Source of the DNA: Phormidesmis priestleyi BC1401
Lineage (GTDB): Bacteria; Cyanobacteriota; Cyanobacteriia; Leptolyngbyales; Leptolyngbyaceae
Direction of reading: 5' to 3'
Assembly (NCBI RefSeq): GCF_001650195.1
Contig: NZ_LXYR01000031.1
Span: 1 to 58,896, forward strand
Length of the DNA stretch: 58,896 nucleotides
Shown here: positions 17,490 through 26,121 of the stretch, in pieces
Numbering within the stretch: position 1 is the stretch's first letter
Layout: each line of letters starts with the position of its first letter
Notes under the pieces: model-generated
What the model was told of the DNA's origin: nothing
The model's database searches: none
Seen by the model: the letters and a program-made list of their open reading frames with translations, nothing else
Program-made: the position numbers and the translations under genes

Positions 17490-18413
17490 ATGTTAAAGAT
17501 TCTCGAATACTTTCTGCTAGCTATCTTCATCGCTGGGCTGATGCTTATCAGTCGCTGGATGGGGCAGCAAGCCTATACCTGGATGCCGCCTCAGGCAACT
17601 GCAGAAGCTCAACGCGTAGATGATTTATTTAGTTTTTTGGTGTCTATTGGCACATTTGTGTTGCTGGGGTTAGTCGGCATGATGCTCTACTCTGTTTTAT
17701 TCTTTCGGGCGAAGCCGGATGACTACAGTGAAGGGCATCCGGCTAGAGGCAGTGTGAAGCTGGAAATTCTCTGGACAGTCGCTCCAACGCTGCTAGTGCT
17801 GTGGATTGCGGCTCAAGATATTAATATCTATAGCCAACTCAACATTTTGGGGCTTCAACAAATTGTCCATCATTCTCTCGATTCTCCTGCCTACGCTGCT
17901 ACAGACACTCCAAATTCCGCTTCAGATTATCCCAAACCTGCAACCGAACAAATTCAGGTGATGGCGAAACAGTGGGAATGGGCATTTCGCTATCCGAACC
18001 AAATCACCAGCCATGAATTGCATTTACCTGTGAATGAAAGAACTCGGCTGGATTTGCGGGCAAAAGAAGTGATTCACGGATTTTATGTGCCAGCTTTTCG
18101 CCTTAAACAAGATATTATTCCCGGACGTGATATTGATTTAGTTGTAACGCCGAACCGGGTAGGTAAATATCGTCTGCAAGACTCGCAGTATAGCGGCACC
18201 TACTTTGCATTAATGACAGCGGATGTGTATGTGGAGTCGAGAGATGCTTACAATCAGTGGCTGGCTGCGACGGCTCAACAGCCCCTTGATGGAACGAATC
18301 CAACCATTGCAGAACAACTGCATCCGCCCAAAACGCTGTTCAAAACGGGATGGAATCCGACATCGACTGAATCGATCGCCAAATCCGCTCCGGTTCAGGG
18401 GGGTGACTCATGA
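17490..18413 (+). CDS. ctaC: terminal oxidase subunit II, ARTO type lacking CuA ligands
   Basis: 307 aa from ATG 17490; the frame is open back to ATG 17403, but those 29 residues are polar and look non-coding, whereas MLKILEYFLLAIFIAGLM begins the first membrane helix. A second helix (FLVSIGTFVLLGLVGMMLYS) is followed by a periplasmic cupredoxin-like domain. Where CuA subunits have a C-x-x-x-C pair, this protein reads RLQDSQYSGTYFALMTADVY, with no cysteine. Loss of CuA is known for the alternative respiratory terminal oxidase of cyanobacteria, thought to take electrons from quinol. It overlaps ctaD by 4 nt. Confidence 0.85.
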   Translation: MLKILEYFLLAIFIAGLMLISRWMGQQAYTWMPPQATAEAQRVDDLFSFLVSIGTFVLLGLVGMMLYSVLFFRAKPDDYSEGHPARGSVKLEILWTVAPTLLVLWIAAQDINIYSQLNILGLQQIVHHSLDSPAYAATDTPNSASDYPKPATEQIQVMAKQWEWAFRYPNQITSHELHLPVNERTRLDLRAKEVIHGFYVPAFRLKQDIIPGRDIDLVVTPNRVGKYRLQDSQYSGTYFALMTADVYVESRDAYNQWLAATAQQPLDGTNPTIAEQLHPPKTLFKTGWNPTSTESIAKSAPVQGGDS

Positions 18414-20083
18414 ATAATTCCTTGATCGGTCGCGGCAGCAACGACCCTGAATCTGCTCAAGCCGAAGCGATCACCTGGCGACACATTCTTCGCTTTAGCA
18501 CCGATCATAAAGTGATCGGTGTGCAATACATGATCACGACATTCATCTTTTTTCTGATTGGCGGCTTGATGGCAATGTTCGTGCGGGCAGAACTGATGAC
18601 ACCTGAGTTAAATCTGGTCGATCGCCCCCTCTACAACGCGCTCTTTACCCTGCATGGCACGGTAATGATTTTCCTGTGGATTATTCCCTTTAACGCAGGA
18701 CTGTCAAACTATTTGGTGCCCTTGATGATTGGGGCGCGAGATATGGCGTTTCCACTGCTGAATGCGATTTCGTTCTGGATCATTCCTCCGGCTGGACTGC
18801 TGCTCATCTCCAGTTTTCTGCTGCCCAACGGTCCAGCTCAGGCAGGGTGGTGGTCTTATCCGCCCGTAAGTTTTCAAGCTCCATCTGGACAACTGGTTTG
18901 GATTATCAGCGTGATGCTACTGGGCATTTCTTCCATCATGGGAGCCGTGAATTTTATCACCACGATCGTTTGGCTCCGGGCACCCGGCATGACCTTCTTT
19001 CGGATGCCCGTCTTTGTCTGGTCGGTTCTCAGTGCTCAACTGCTGCAACTGATTAACCTGCCATCGCTCACCGGAGCACTGATCTTACTCATGTTTGATC
19101 TGGCGTTTGGGACAAGCGTTTTCAAACCGTCGGAGGGCGGCGATCCGATCATTTATCAACATCTCTTCTGGTTCTATTCTCATCCTGCCGTTTACGTGAT
19201 GGCGCTGCCTGCGTTTGGCATTATTGCCGAGGTGCTACCTGCGTTTTCCCGTAATCCCTTGTTTGGCTATCGATCGTTGGCGATCGCGTCTTTAGGCATT
19301 GCGATGGTTAGCATCTTTGTTTGGGCGCACCATATGTTTGCCAGTGCCACACCAGAATGGATGCGAATTCTGTTTGTTATCACCTCAATGCTGGTCGCTG
19401 TGCCGACTGGAGTCAAGGTATTTGGGTGGACTGCAACCATCTGGCGAGGCAAGCTGCATCTGGATACACCCATGCTGTTTGCGATGGGTGGCGCTGCCAT
19501 GTTCATTTTTGCGGGCATTACGGGTGTCATGCTCGCGTCCAATGCTTTTGATCTTCATGTCAATAATACTTACTTTGTAGTGGGACATTTTCACTACATC
19601 GTCTTCAATACCATCACAATGGCAATCTTTGCTGCCGTTTACTTCTGGTTTCCTAAAATTACGGGACGGATGTATGCCGAAGGATGGGGTAAACTACATT
19701 TCTGGCTGACGTTTATTGGGGCAAATCTAACGTTTTTCCCCATGCATCCATTGGGCTTACAGGGCATGGTGCGTCGGATTGCTTCCTATCCACCAGAATA
19801 TCAGGGCTGGAATATCCTTGCCAGTTTAGGAGCCTTTTTACTGGGAGTGTCAACCTTACCTTTCATTGCTAATATGATTGGCTCGGTATTGGATGGACCC
19901 AGAGCAACGGACAATCCGTGGGAGGCAACGGGTCTGGAATGGACAACCTCCTCGCCTCCGCCCAGAGAGAACTTTGCCGAAATTCCTCAAGTGATTTTTC
20001 CACCCTACAACTATGGTAATCCCATAGCCTACGGCGAAGGCACTGTAACCCAATCAGGGGAGGAAGGCTCTAACGATGAGTAA
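18410..20083 (+). CDS. ctaD: terminal oxidase subunit I, heme-copper catalytic subunit
   Basis: 557 aa, 12 membrane helices. Expected metal ligands are visible: TLHGTVMIF (low-spin heme His, about residue 81), SHPAVYVMALP (CuB His with cross-linking Tyr, about residue 257), WAHHMFAS (CuB His pair, about residue 304) and VVGHFHYIVFN (heme a3 and low-spin heme His, about residue 391). It reduces oxygen to water at the plasma or thylakoid membrane. It overlaps ctaC (ATGA) and ctaE (8 nt), so the three are one operon. Length is normal for ARTO subunit I. Confidence 0.9.
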   Translation: MNNSLIGRGSNDPESAQAEAITWRHILRFSTDHKVIGVQYMITTFIFFLIGGLMAMFVRAELMTPELNLVDRPLYNALFTLHGTVMIFLWIIPFNAGLSNYLVPLMIGARDMAFPLLNAISFWIIPPAGLLLISSFLLPNGPAQAGWWSYPPVSFQAPSGQLVWIISVMLLGISSIMGAVNFITTIVWLRAPGMTFFRMPVFVWSVLSAQLLQLINLPSLTGALILLMFDLAFGTSVFKPSEGGDPIIYQHLFWFYSHPAVYVMALPAFGIIAEVLPAFSRNPLFGYRSLAIASLGIAMVSIFVWAHHMFASATPEWMRILFVITSMLVAVPTGVKVFGWTATIWRGKLHLDTPMLFAMGGAAMFIFAGITGVMLASNAFDLHVNNTYFVVGHFHYIVFNTITMAIFAAVYFWFPKITGRMYAEGWGKLHFWLTFIGANLTFFPMHPLGLQGMVRRIASYPPEYQGWNILASLGAFLLGVSTLPFIANMIGSVLDGPRATDNPWEATGLEWTTSSPPPRENFAEIPQVIFPPYNYGNPIAYGEGTVTQSGEEGSNDE

Positions 20084-20747
20084 TTCATCCCGACCTAGAC
20101 TTGTTCATGCTGATGAAAGCCCGATCGACCTCGAACGCCTGCGGCACAGGTTTCCCCACTGGCTTCAACGATTTTTACCAAGCGGAGGGGGTAGCCATGA
20201 AGATCATCATGGCAAAGGAATGTTTGGATTTACAGTATTTCTGCTGTCAGAAAGCATCATTTTCTTGAGTTTCTTCTTCACTTACACTGTACTCCGACTC
20301 ACAACTCCGAATTGGCTGCCTCCAGGAGTTTCAGGACCAGAGTTATCTACTTTTGTCATCATCAACACGGTAATCCTGCTTTCTAGTAGTGCTGTCATTC
20401 AATTTGCAGAACGATCGCTCAGTCGTCATCATCTGAATAAATTTCGCGTGTTGTGGCTGTTGACTTCTCTAATGGGAACCTACTTTTTAGTTGGGCAAGG
20501 CATTGAATGGAGCCAACTCAATTTTGGGTTGAAAACGGGTTTGGTTGGTGCAACGTTCTATATCTTGACGGGCTTTCATGGCTTGCACGTTTTCAGCGGG
20601 GTAATTTTACAGATAATTATGCTGGTGCGATCGTTCACTCCCAATAACTACAGCAACGGTCACTTTGGAGTAAGCGCAACGACGCTGTTTTGGCACTTCG
20701 TCGATGTCATTTGGATGATCTTATTTTCACTTTTGTATATTTGGTAA
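20076..20747 (+). CDS. ctaE: terminal oxidase subunit III
   Basis: 223 aa with five membrane helices, the number typical of short bacterial subunit III. Landmarks: KGMFGFTVFLLSESIIFLSF (first helix with the conserved Glu) and GFHGLHVFSGVIL (about residue 168), then FWHFVDVIWMILFSLLYIW at the end. It starts 8 nt before the end of ctaD, which implies translational coupling. The CDF gene follows after 6 nt and may be in the same transcript. Confidence 0.88.
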   Translation: MSNSSRPRLVHADESPIDLERLRHRFPHWLQRFLPSGGGSHEDHHGKGMFGFTVFLLSESIIFLSFFFTYTVLRLTTPNWLPPGVSGPELSTFVIINTVILLSSSAVIQFAERSLSRHHLNKFRVLWLLTSLMGTYFLVGQGIEWSQLNFGLKTGLVGATFYILTGFHGLHVFSGVILQIIMLVRSFTPNNYSNGHFGVSATTLFWHFVDVIWMILFSLLYIW

Positions 20748-20753
20748 GACAGC

Positions 20754-21680
20754 ATGACAACTGGGGGCGCTCATAAAACAATCTGCGCGGCGATCGCCGC
20801 TAACCTGGTGGTCGCCATCACCAAATTTGTGGCAGCCTCGATCACTGGAAGCTCTGCAATGTTGTCCGAGGGCATTCACTCGGTCGTCGATACCACAAAC
20901 GAGCTTTTACTGTTGTTAGGAATTCATCTCAGTAACCGACCTCCAGATGATAGACATCCCTTTGGTCACGGACAGGAACTTTATTTCTGGACGCTGATTG
21001 TTGCTATTTTGATCTTTGCCATTGGAGGCGGTATGTCTATCTACGAAGGCATTAGCCATTTGACTCGCCCTAACCCCATTGAAGATCCAACCTGGAATTA
21101 TGTTGTACTGGGGATCGCAATGGTATTTGAAGGCTTTTCCTGGTCGGTGGCATTGAAAGAGCTTCTACCTTCTGTCGGAAATCAAACGATTTGGCAAGCG
21201 GTTAAAGCTAGTAAAGATCCCACGATCTTTACGGTGCTATTTGAAGATTCGGCGGCTCTGTTGGGCTTGCTAGTGGCATTTCTAGGCGTGTTTTTGGGGC
21301 ACTCGCTCAACAATCCTTACCTAGATGGAATCGCGTCAATTGTAATTGGAATTATTCTAGCGATCGTTGCGATTCTTTTAGCGCGTGAAAGTAAGGGTTT
21401 GTTAATTGGTGAAGGTGCCGATGCTGCCACAGTAAAACAACTGCGATCGCTCGTTCTAGAGGATGACGCTGTTGATGACGTCTTAAAGCTATTGACCCTT
21501 TACTTCGGTCCTCATGAAGTGCTGTTAAACATCGAAATTCAGTTCGATCGCACGTTATCTGCTGAAGCGGTGACCCAAGCGATCGAGCGACTGGAATCCA
21601 CAATTCGTAGTCATTATCCCGACATCCGTAATATCTTCGTTGAGGCTAAATCATTAACAGGGCGTAGGAATGAGCACTAA
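20754..21680 (+). CDS. cation diffusion facilitator (metal efflux)
   Basis: 308 aa. Six membrane segments with the CDF metal site H/D motifs: SEGIHSVVDTTNELLLLLG (helix 2) and LFEDSAALLGLLVAFLG (helix 5); the NRPPDDRHPFGHGQELYFW loop is the family signature. The C-terminal cytoplasmic domain (about residues 210-305) forms the usual dimerising ferredoxin-like fold. It exports a divalent cation such as Zn, Co, Fe or Mn in exchange for protons; the metal is not readable. Placement 6 nt after ctaE is unusual for a metal exporter and might link metal balance to oxidase assembly. Confidence 0.82.
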   Translation: MTTGGAHKTICAAIAANLVVAITKFVAASITGSSAMLSEGIHSVVDTTNELLLLLGIHLSNRPPDDRHPFGHGQELYFWTLIVAILIFAIGGGMSIYEGISHLTRPNPIEDPTWNYVVLGIAMVFEGFSWSVALKELLPSVGNQTIWQAVKASKDPTIFTVLFEDSAALLGLLVAFLGVFLGHSLNNPYLDGIASIVIGIILAIVAILLARESKGLLIGEGADAATVKQLRSLVLEDDAVDDVLKLLTLYFGPHEVLLNIEIQFDRTLSAEAVTQAIERLESTIRSHYPDIRNIFVEAKSLTGRRNEH

Positions 21681-21787
21681 GTTCTTGGGTCTAGTCGGCA
21701 ATTTTCAGGGACGATCGGGTAGCCCATTCTTGATTTCGTACAAACGTACAAGCAGTTGAAATTAGAAACAAGGAAGCTAACCAAATC

Positions 21788-22255
21788 ATGAACGATCGGA
21801 CATCAAAACAACACTCTTCTCAAGATCAGTCACCGCCTACTGTTGACTATTGGCACGTTTGGACGGATCAAGCGGGAGTCAGCCATCAATCCCGTCGTCA
21901 AATTCAGGACTTTAAACTCAAAAGCATTGCGCCTCCTGCCTCTCCTCAGTGGTTAGGGCAGGTAAAGCAGCAAGGTGGCACCTTCAGCTTTACCGTGATG
22001 CCTGTCGGCTGGACTGGAACCTGGCACGAGAACCCAAAGCCCCAGTGGATTATTCCTCTGTCGGGACGCTGGTTTGTAGAAACGATGGATGGGCAACGGG
22101 TAGAAATGGGTGCGGGTGAAATTTCGTTTGGCGCAGATCAGAATACGACAGAAGACGCACAGGGACATAAAGGGCACCTTTCAGGAACGGTTGGCAATGA
22201 ACCCACCGTTTTGGTCATCGTGCAGTTTGACACAATGCCAGAGATGGATGGCTAA
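21788..22255 (+). CDS. cupin-fold protein
   Basis: 155 aa, soluble. WHENPKPQWIIPLSGRWFVE and the later EMGAGEISFGADQNTTED carry the two cupin half-motifs with barrel strands. The first motif has His and Glu/Gln positions suited to a metal site. A Gln/Ser-rich N-terminus precedes it. Such single-domain cupins bind small molecules or act as simple oxygenases or isomerases; no substrate can be named. Confidence 0.65.
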   Translation: MNDRTSKQHSSQDQSPPTVDYWHVWTDQAGVSHQSRRQIQDFKLKSIAPPASPQWLGQVKQQGGTFSFTVMPVGWTGTWHENPKPQWIIPLSGRWFVETMDGQRVEMGAGEISFGADQNTTEDAQGHKGHLSGTVGNEPTVLVIVQFDTMPEMDG

Positions 22256-22344
22256 ACACTTCTTTTTTAATCAAAAAAGTTGCACTAAGGAACGTGAATT
22301 TATTAAGGTGCAACAGATTTTACAAATTGATGTGCTTTCACTGA

Positions 22345-22530
22345 TTACACAGCAATTGTCTCTCCATCAAACTTGGTAAGCGTAAAGCCGTGAAAGTCTT
22401 TGTTGAACGTTACTCTTTGATTTTTGAGGATACAGATCGCCACCTCTTCATCTAATTTCAGAGATGCCGCTGCGTCCGATCGCCAGTACACACCAGCAAT
22501 GTTGCGACCGATCGCGATGTTGACAGCCAA
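22345..22530 (-). pseudogene. vanadium-dependent haloperoxidase, C-terminal fragment
   Basis: The minus strand reads MAVNIAIGRNIAGVYWRSDA, DEEVAICILKNQ and HGFTLTKFDGETIAV, then stop. The G-x-x-IAGV-x-WRSD block includes the conserved histidine-helix region seen at the end of vanadium haloperoxidases of the PAP2 superfamily, although the vanadate-binding core is absent. Only the last about 60 codons remain. The flanking gap 22256-22667 holds nothing else recognisable. Confidence 0.6.
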
Positions 22531-22667
22531 CTTGTTTAGAACCTATACAGCCGAACATCACAAACGCTTTAAGGCTTCCCGTTGCGTAACTCTTTGAGAA
22601 GCTGATTGTTTAATTCCAAGTGTAGAGAGAGTAGCCAGAGACAACAGTACCCTTGTGGGTACTTTAG

Positions 22668-23591
22668 CTACTGCATCCTATAAGTATTCAAACCGATCGT
22701 GTACAGCGAATGCCCAGCGGCAATAATCAAGCGATCGCGATTTTTTCCACCAAACGTCAGATTAGCAACGGTTTCTGGCACTAGAATTTTACCGAGGTGC
22801 GTTCCATCCGGTGCATATACTTGCACACTATCTTCAGAACTGATAAAAACATTGCCGTGCTCATCAATACTTAAGCCATCAGGCTGACCCGGATCAATCA
22901 CGGCAAACACGCGACCATTGATGGCGTTTTGACCCTCTACAACTTCGTAGATGCGAACATGATGGTAACCCTCAGAAAGGTCGAAAGCAGAAGAGTCTGA
23001 CACGTACAATAGTTGTTCATCTGGATTAAAAGCCAATCCATTGGGACGCAGCATATCTGTTATTACAGCATCTATTTCACCTGTTGCCGGATCAAAGCGA
23101 TAGACATAACTTCCGGGTTGTTCTTGCTCACCACCATAGCCTTGATTCGGTTCTGTAATTCCATAGGGTGGATCGGTAAACCAGATGGTGCCATCGCGTT
23201 TGACGATTAAATCATTCGGACTATTCAGGCGTTTCCCCTGATAGCGATCGCACAACACTTGCCATTGTCCATTATACTCTTGTCGAATAATGGCGCGTAA
23301 ACCCGATGAACAAGAGACTAGCCGCCCTTCTAGATCGTGGTCATTCCCATTCTGGTAATCCGATGGATCGCGCAAAACGCTGAGTCCATCACTTGCACTC
23401 CAGCGCAGTAACCGATTACCGTGATCATCACTCCAAACGATGCTGTCATCTTCCCGACAATAAACAGGTCCTTCGCTATGAACCGCACCATCGGTCAGCT
23501 TTTGGAGTGAAGCCCCTGGGCGAATTAGCGATCGCATTCGATCGTCATAGATTTCAATCGCGTTGGGTAGCATCTCGATTGCTTCTGCCAT
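22668..23591 (-). CDS. SMP-30/gluconolactonase-family lactonase
   Basis: 307 aa, a six-bladed beta-propeller that hydrolyses sugar lactones using a divalent metal. Metal ligands of the family are visible: Glu in VHSEGPVY (about residue 36), Asn in RLNSPNDLIVK (about residue 124) and RPNGLAFNPD (about residue 182), and Asp in LYVSDSSAF (about residue 197). It heads a minus-strand group with the two-domain VOC protein upstream (18-nt gap) and DoxX. The divergent sugar-dehydrogenase (SDR) gene makes an aldonolactone route plausible: SDR oxidises a sugar and this enzyme opens the lactone. Confidence 0.82.
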   Translation of the reverse strand: MAEAIEMLPNAIEIYDDRMRSLIRPGASLQKLTDGAVHSEGPVYCREDDSIVWSDDHGNRLLRWSASDGLSVLRDPSDYQNGNDHDLEGRLVSCSSGLRAIIRQEYNGQWQVLCDRYQGKRLNSPNDLIVKRDGTIWFTDPPYGITEPNQGYGGEQEQPGSYVYRFDPATGEIDAVITDMLRPNGLAFNPDEQLLYVSDSSAFDLSEGYHHVRIYEVVEGQNAINGRVFAVIDPGQPDGLSIDEHGNVFISSEDSVQVYAPDGTHLGKILVPETVANLTFGGKNRDRLIIAAGHSLYTIGLNTYRMQ

Positions 23592-23609
23592 AAAAACCTC
23601 CTGAGCTTT

Positions 23610-24554
23610 TTAATCTTTTGGCTCCGCAACTAGCAACATAGAATGTCCAGTCGGATCTTTTACTAGATAACCCTGTTGAGATCCGCGATCGTCAAATTGT
23701 ACAGGCGAAACTTGAAGATGATGTTGTTGGAGTTGCTTTACTGCCTGGTTAATGTCGCTGACAGTTAGTTCAACTTGAACATAAGCAAGGTCATCGCTTT
23801 TCAGATCGAAGGGAATCGGACGACCATTGGCGGGTTGAATGTAATCTAACAGTTCAATTCCTAATCCTTCTTGAGCTGGTCGTAGCGCTGTAATGCGGAC
23901 TTTTGCATTGGGCAAATCGTCCATACGGGCTTGGGTTTCTCGCCAATTAAAACTGCCACCCTCAACCTGCATTCCCAAACGATCACGATAAAACTGGAGG
24001 CTTTGCTCAGTATTGGCAACGGCGATCGCCGTATGGTCAATACCTAAAAACAAGCGGTCATTTTTTTGATGCCATTTCTCCCGTCCTTTGTTTGGTGGGA
24101 ACCAGATCAGTTCTAAGGGATGGCGATCGGGATCTCTAAACTTAAACGCCTGAATATAAGCGGCTTCTTTATTTCCGGGAGGAATGGTTTGGGGAGCGGT
24201 TGAAATAGGTTCGATCGGAAACGCTTGAAGATGGGCATAGGCACGATCCATATCGCTAACGACGATCGCCAAATGCTGAAACCATAAATCATTACTTTGC
24301 GAATCCAGAGGAATAGATTTTCCTTTGATATCAAGATACTGTTTGAGTCGAATCCGCTCTTCACCCAGTTTCAAGGTAATGATCCGCATTCTGGATGGGG
24401 GCATTGCTGCCAGATTGACATACTCTTTGCCGTCAATGGCATCAGAAACTACTTCAAAACCAAGTGCTTTTGTATAAAACTCTCCGGAACGATCGGCATT
24501 AGCAACAGTTAAACTAATGGCTTGAATTCGTTGTGCCTGAATCAATGAATCCAT
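23610..24554 (-). CDS. two-domain VOC (glyoxalase/dioxygenase-like) protein
   Basis: 314 aa with two vicinal-oxygen-chelate modules. Residues about 8-150 start with QAISLTVANADRSGEFYTKA and contain WFQHLAIVVSDMDRAY; residues about 168-310 start with GIDHTAIAVANTEQSLQFYR. Each module begins with an H-x-A/S-x-x-V strand and ends with a D-P-D/T-G-H strand (FRDPDRHPLELIW; VKDPTGHSMLLV). It may be a ring-cleaving or isomerising metal enzyme, or a binding protein. It lies 6 nt downstream of the DoxX gene and 18 nt upstream of the lactonase, so one operon is likely. Confidence 0.75.
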   Translation of the reverse strand: MDSLIQAQRIQAISLTVANADRSGEFYTKALGFEVVSDAIDGKEYVNLAAMPPSRMRIITLKLGEERIRLKQYLDIKGKSIPLDSQSNDLWFQHLAIVVSDMDRAYAHLQAFPIEPISTAPQTIPPGNKEAAYIQAFKFRDPDRHPLELIWFPPNKGREKWHQKNDRLFLGIDHTAIAVANTEQSLQFYRDRLGMQVEGGSFNWRETQARMDDLPNAKVRITALRPAQEGLGIELLDYIQPANGRPIPFDLKSDDLAYVQVELTVSDINQAVKQLQQHHLQVSPVQFDDRGSQQGYLVKDPTGHSMLLVAEPKD

Positions 24555-24560
24555 AAATCT

Positions 24561-25103
24561 TTATTTGAATAAAAGTGCATCAAGTGAAAATGCGCCGGGA
24601 CCAAAAATTGCGATCGCCATCAACATCAAGCAATATATAAAGGCTTTCTCCCAATTGGGTGGCTCACCCTTACCCTTGGGTCCTTCGTACTGTCCTTTAG
24701 GAATTAAGTAGGGGTCGCGGGCAACGAAGGGTGAGCCTTGAATAATTTCCAGATAGGCAGCAAATGCCATCAACACAAAGAGGACTGCACTCGCTAGAGG
24801 AGTGAGTAGTCCCAAAATCAGGCAAACGCCGCCTACTAACATGGACAGCGCTGAGAGGAAGCACAAAAATACAGGCATTTTGAGCGCCTTTGCCCACTGC
24901 TGTAAATGCGTGATTTTTGGGTAGCCATGCAGCAGAAACAGCACTCCTGTCCCCACACGCAGTAAAAGCAGCGTGATCCCCTCCACCCCAGATGGGAAGC
25001 CTGTATAAAGCCTGCTCAAAACATTTAGCCCTGGAATATGAGATACGCTGCTACTTGTGAGTAGGACAGCGACGGCAAGACCGATCGCAAATTTGTAGAT
25101 CAT
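24561..25103 (-). CDS. DoxX-family membrane protein
   Basis: 180 aa with four membrane helices. EGITLLLLRVGTGVLFLLHG (helix 1), LSALSMLVGGVCLILGLLTP and SAVLFVLMAFAAYLEI match the DoxX/DoxD-like family. The family includes thiosulfate:quinone oxidoreductase subunits, but most members are of unknown role. It is the first gene of the minus-strand group, divergent from the SDR gene across a 202-nt promoter region. Confidence 0.75.
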   Translation of the reverse strand: MIYKFAIGLAVAVLLTSSSVSHIPGLNVLSRLYTGFPSGVEGITLLLLRVGTGVLFLLHGYPKITHLQQWAKALKMPVFLCFLSALSMLVGGVCLILGLLTPLASAVLFVLMAFAAYLEIIQGSPFVARDPYLIPKGQYEGPKGKGEPPNWEKAFIYCLMLMAIAIFGPGAFSLDALLFK

Positions 25104-25172
25104 GATTCGTCATCAAAATTGATTACAGTCATATAGGGGTAGAGATAGTAATGACATAGAACTCTCAATTCT

Positions 25173-25188
25173 ATTAGAGAAATCTAAT
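25173..25188. promoter_or_regulatory. operator-like palindrome in divergent promoter region
   Basis: ATTAGA-GAAA-TCTAAT is a perfect 6-bp inverted repeat between the divergent doxX and SDR genes. It may bind a regulator shared by both sugar-oxidation groups. No regulator gene adjoins it. Confidence 0.4.
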
Positions 25189-25305
25189 AATGAAATTGAC
25201 GTGAAATAAGCCTAAGCCAAACGGGAGAAGTACCACTTAAGTCTTATGGTAGAGGTTTTGTTAAGTTTTGCCCTCTAGGCTAAGGTAGAACTCTCTAGCA
25301 CACCA

Positions 25306-26118
25306 ATGAGCTATTCTCCCTGTTTACTCAAAGGTCAAAAAGCGCTGGTCACTGGCGCAAGCTCTGGTCTTGGTGAAGCTTCGGCAAGATGCTTGGCGAA
25401 AGCAGGTGCAGCGGTTGTTGTTAACTACCATTCCGAGAAAGAAGAGGCAGAATCGATCGTTCACGATATTGTTGCTGACGGTGGAGAGGCGATCGCCATT
25501 GGTGCCAACGTTGCCAAAGAAGATGGAGTCAAGACAATGTTCGCTCAGATGCTGCGGGAGTTTGGCACGATCGATATTTTGGTCAACAATGCCGGACTCC
25601 AAAAAGATGCTGCCTTTGTCGATATGACATTAAATGACTGGAATCTGGTCATCAACGTCAACCTCACAGGACAATTTCTTTGCGCTCGTGAAGCGGCAAA
25701 AGAATTTTTGCGCCGGGGTGTAAAACCAGATGTGTCTTGTGCTGCTGGCAAGATCATTTGCATGAGTTCGGTGCATCAGGTGATTCCCTGGGCAGGACAC
25801 GTCAACTATGCGACCAGTAAAGGTGGCATTGATATGTTGATGAAAAGTATGGCGCTGGAACTGGCACCGCAAAAAATTCGGATTAACAGCATTGCACCGG
25901 GCGCGATCGAAACTCAGATCAACACCGCTGCCTGGAGTACACCAGAAGCAAAAGCGAAATTGCTGCAATTGATTCCCTCTGGTCGAGTGGGTATTCCTGA
26001 TGACATTGGCAAAGCAGTGGTTTGGTTAGCATCCGATGATTCTGATTATGTCAACGGGACAACGCTGTTTGTGGATGGTGGCATGACGCTCTATCCTGGT
26101 TTTGCTAAAGGTGGGTAG
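25306..26118 (+). CDS. short-chain dehydrogenase, glucose-1-dehydrogenase-like
   Basis: 270 aa, Rossmann fold. TGASSGLGEASARCL (about residue 17) binds NAD(P); NNAG follows at about residue 95. The catalytic Ser is in CMSSVHQ (about residue 155) and the YxxxK pair in NYATSKGG (about residue 168). Overall pattern, including the GAIETQINTAAW region after the active site, is closest to glucose/aldose 1-dehydrogenases. It is first in a plus-strand operon: the glycosidase starts 3 nt after its stop. Confidence 0.8.
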   Translation: MSYSPCLLKGQKALVTGASSGLGEASARCLAKAGAAVVVNYHSEKEEAESIVHDIVADGGEAIAIGANVAKEDGVKTMFAQMLREFGTIDILVNNAGLQKDAAFVDMTLNDWNLVINVNLTGQFLCAREAAKEFLRRGVKPDVSCAAGKIICMSSVHQVIPWAGHVNYATSKGGIDMLMKSMALELAPQKIRINSIAPGAIETQINTAAWSTPEAKAKLLQLIPSGRVGIPDDIGKAVVWLASDDSDYVNGTTLFVDGGMTLYPGFAKGG

Positions 26119-26121
26119 ATC

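Noticed and set aside
17490-18413. Standard aa3-type subunit II
   Set aside because: The CuA Cys-x-x-x-Cys motif is missing and the region reads SQYSGTYFALM, so the alternative oxidase type fits better.
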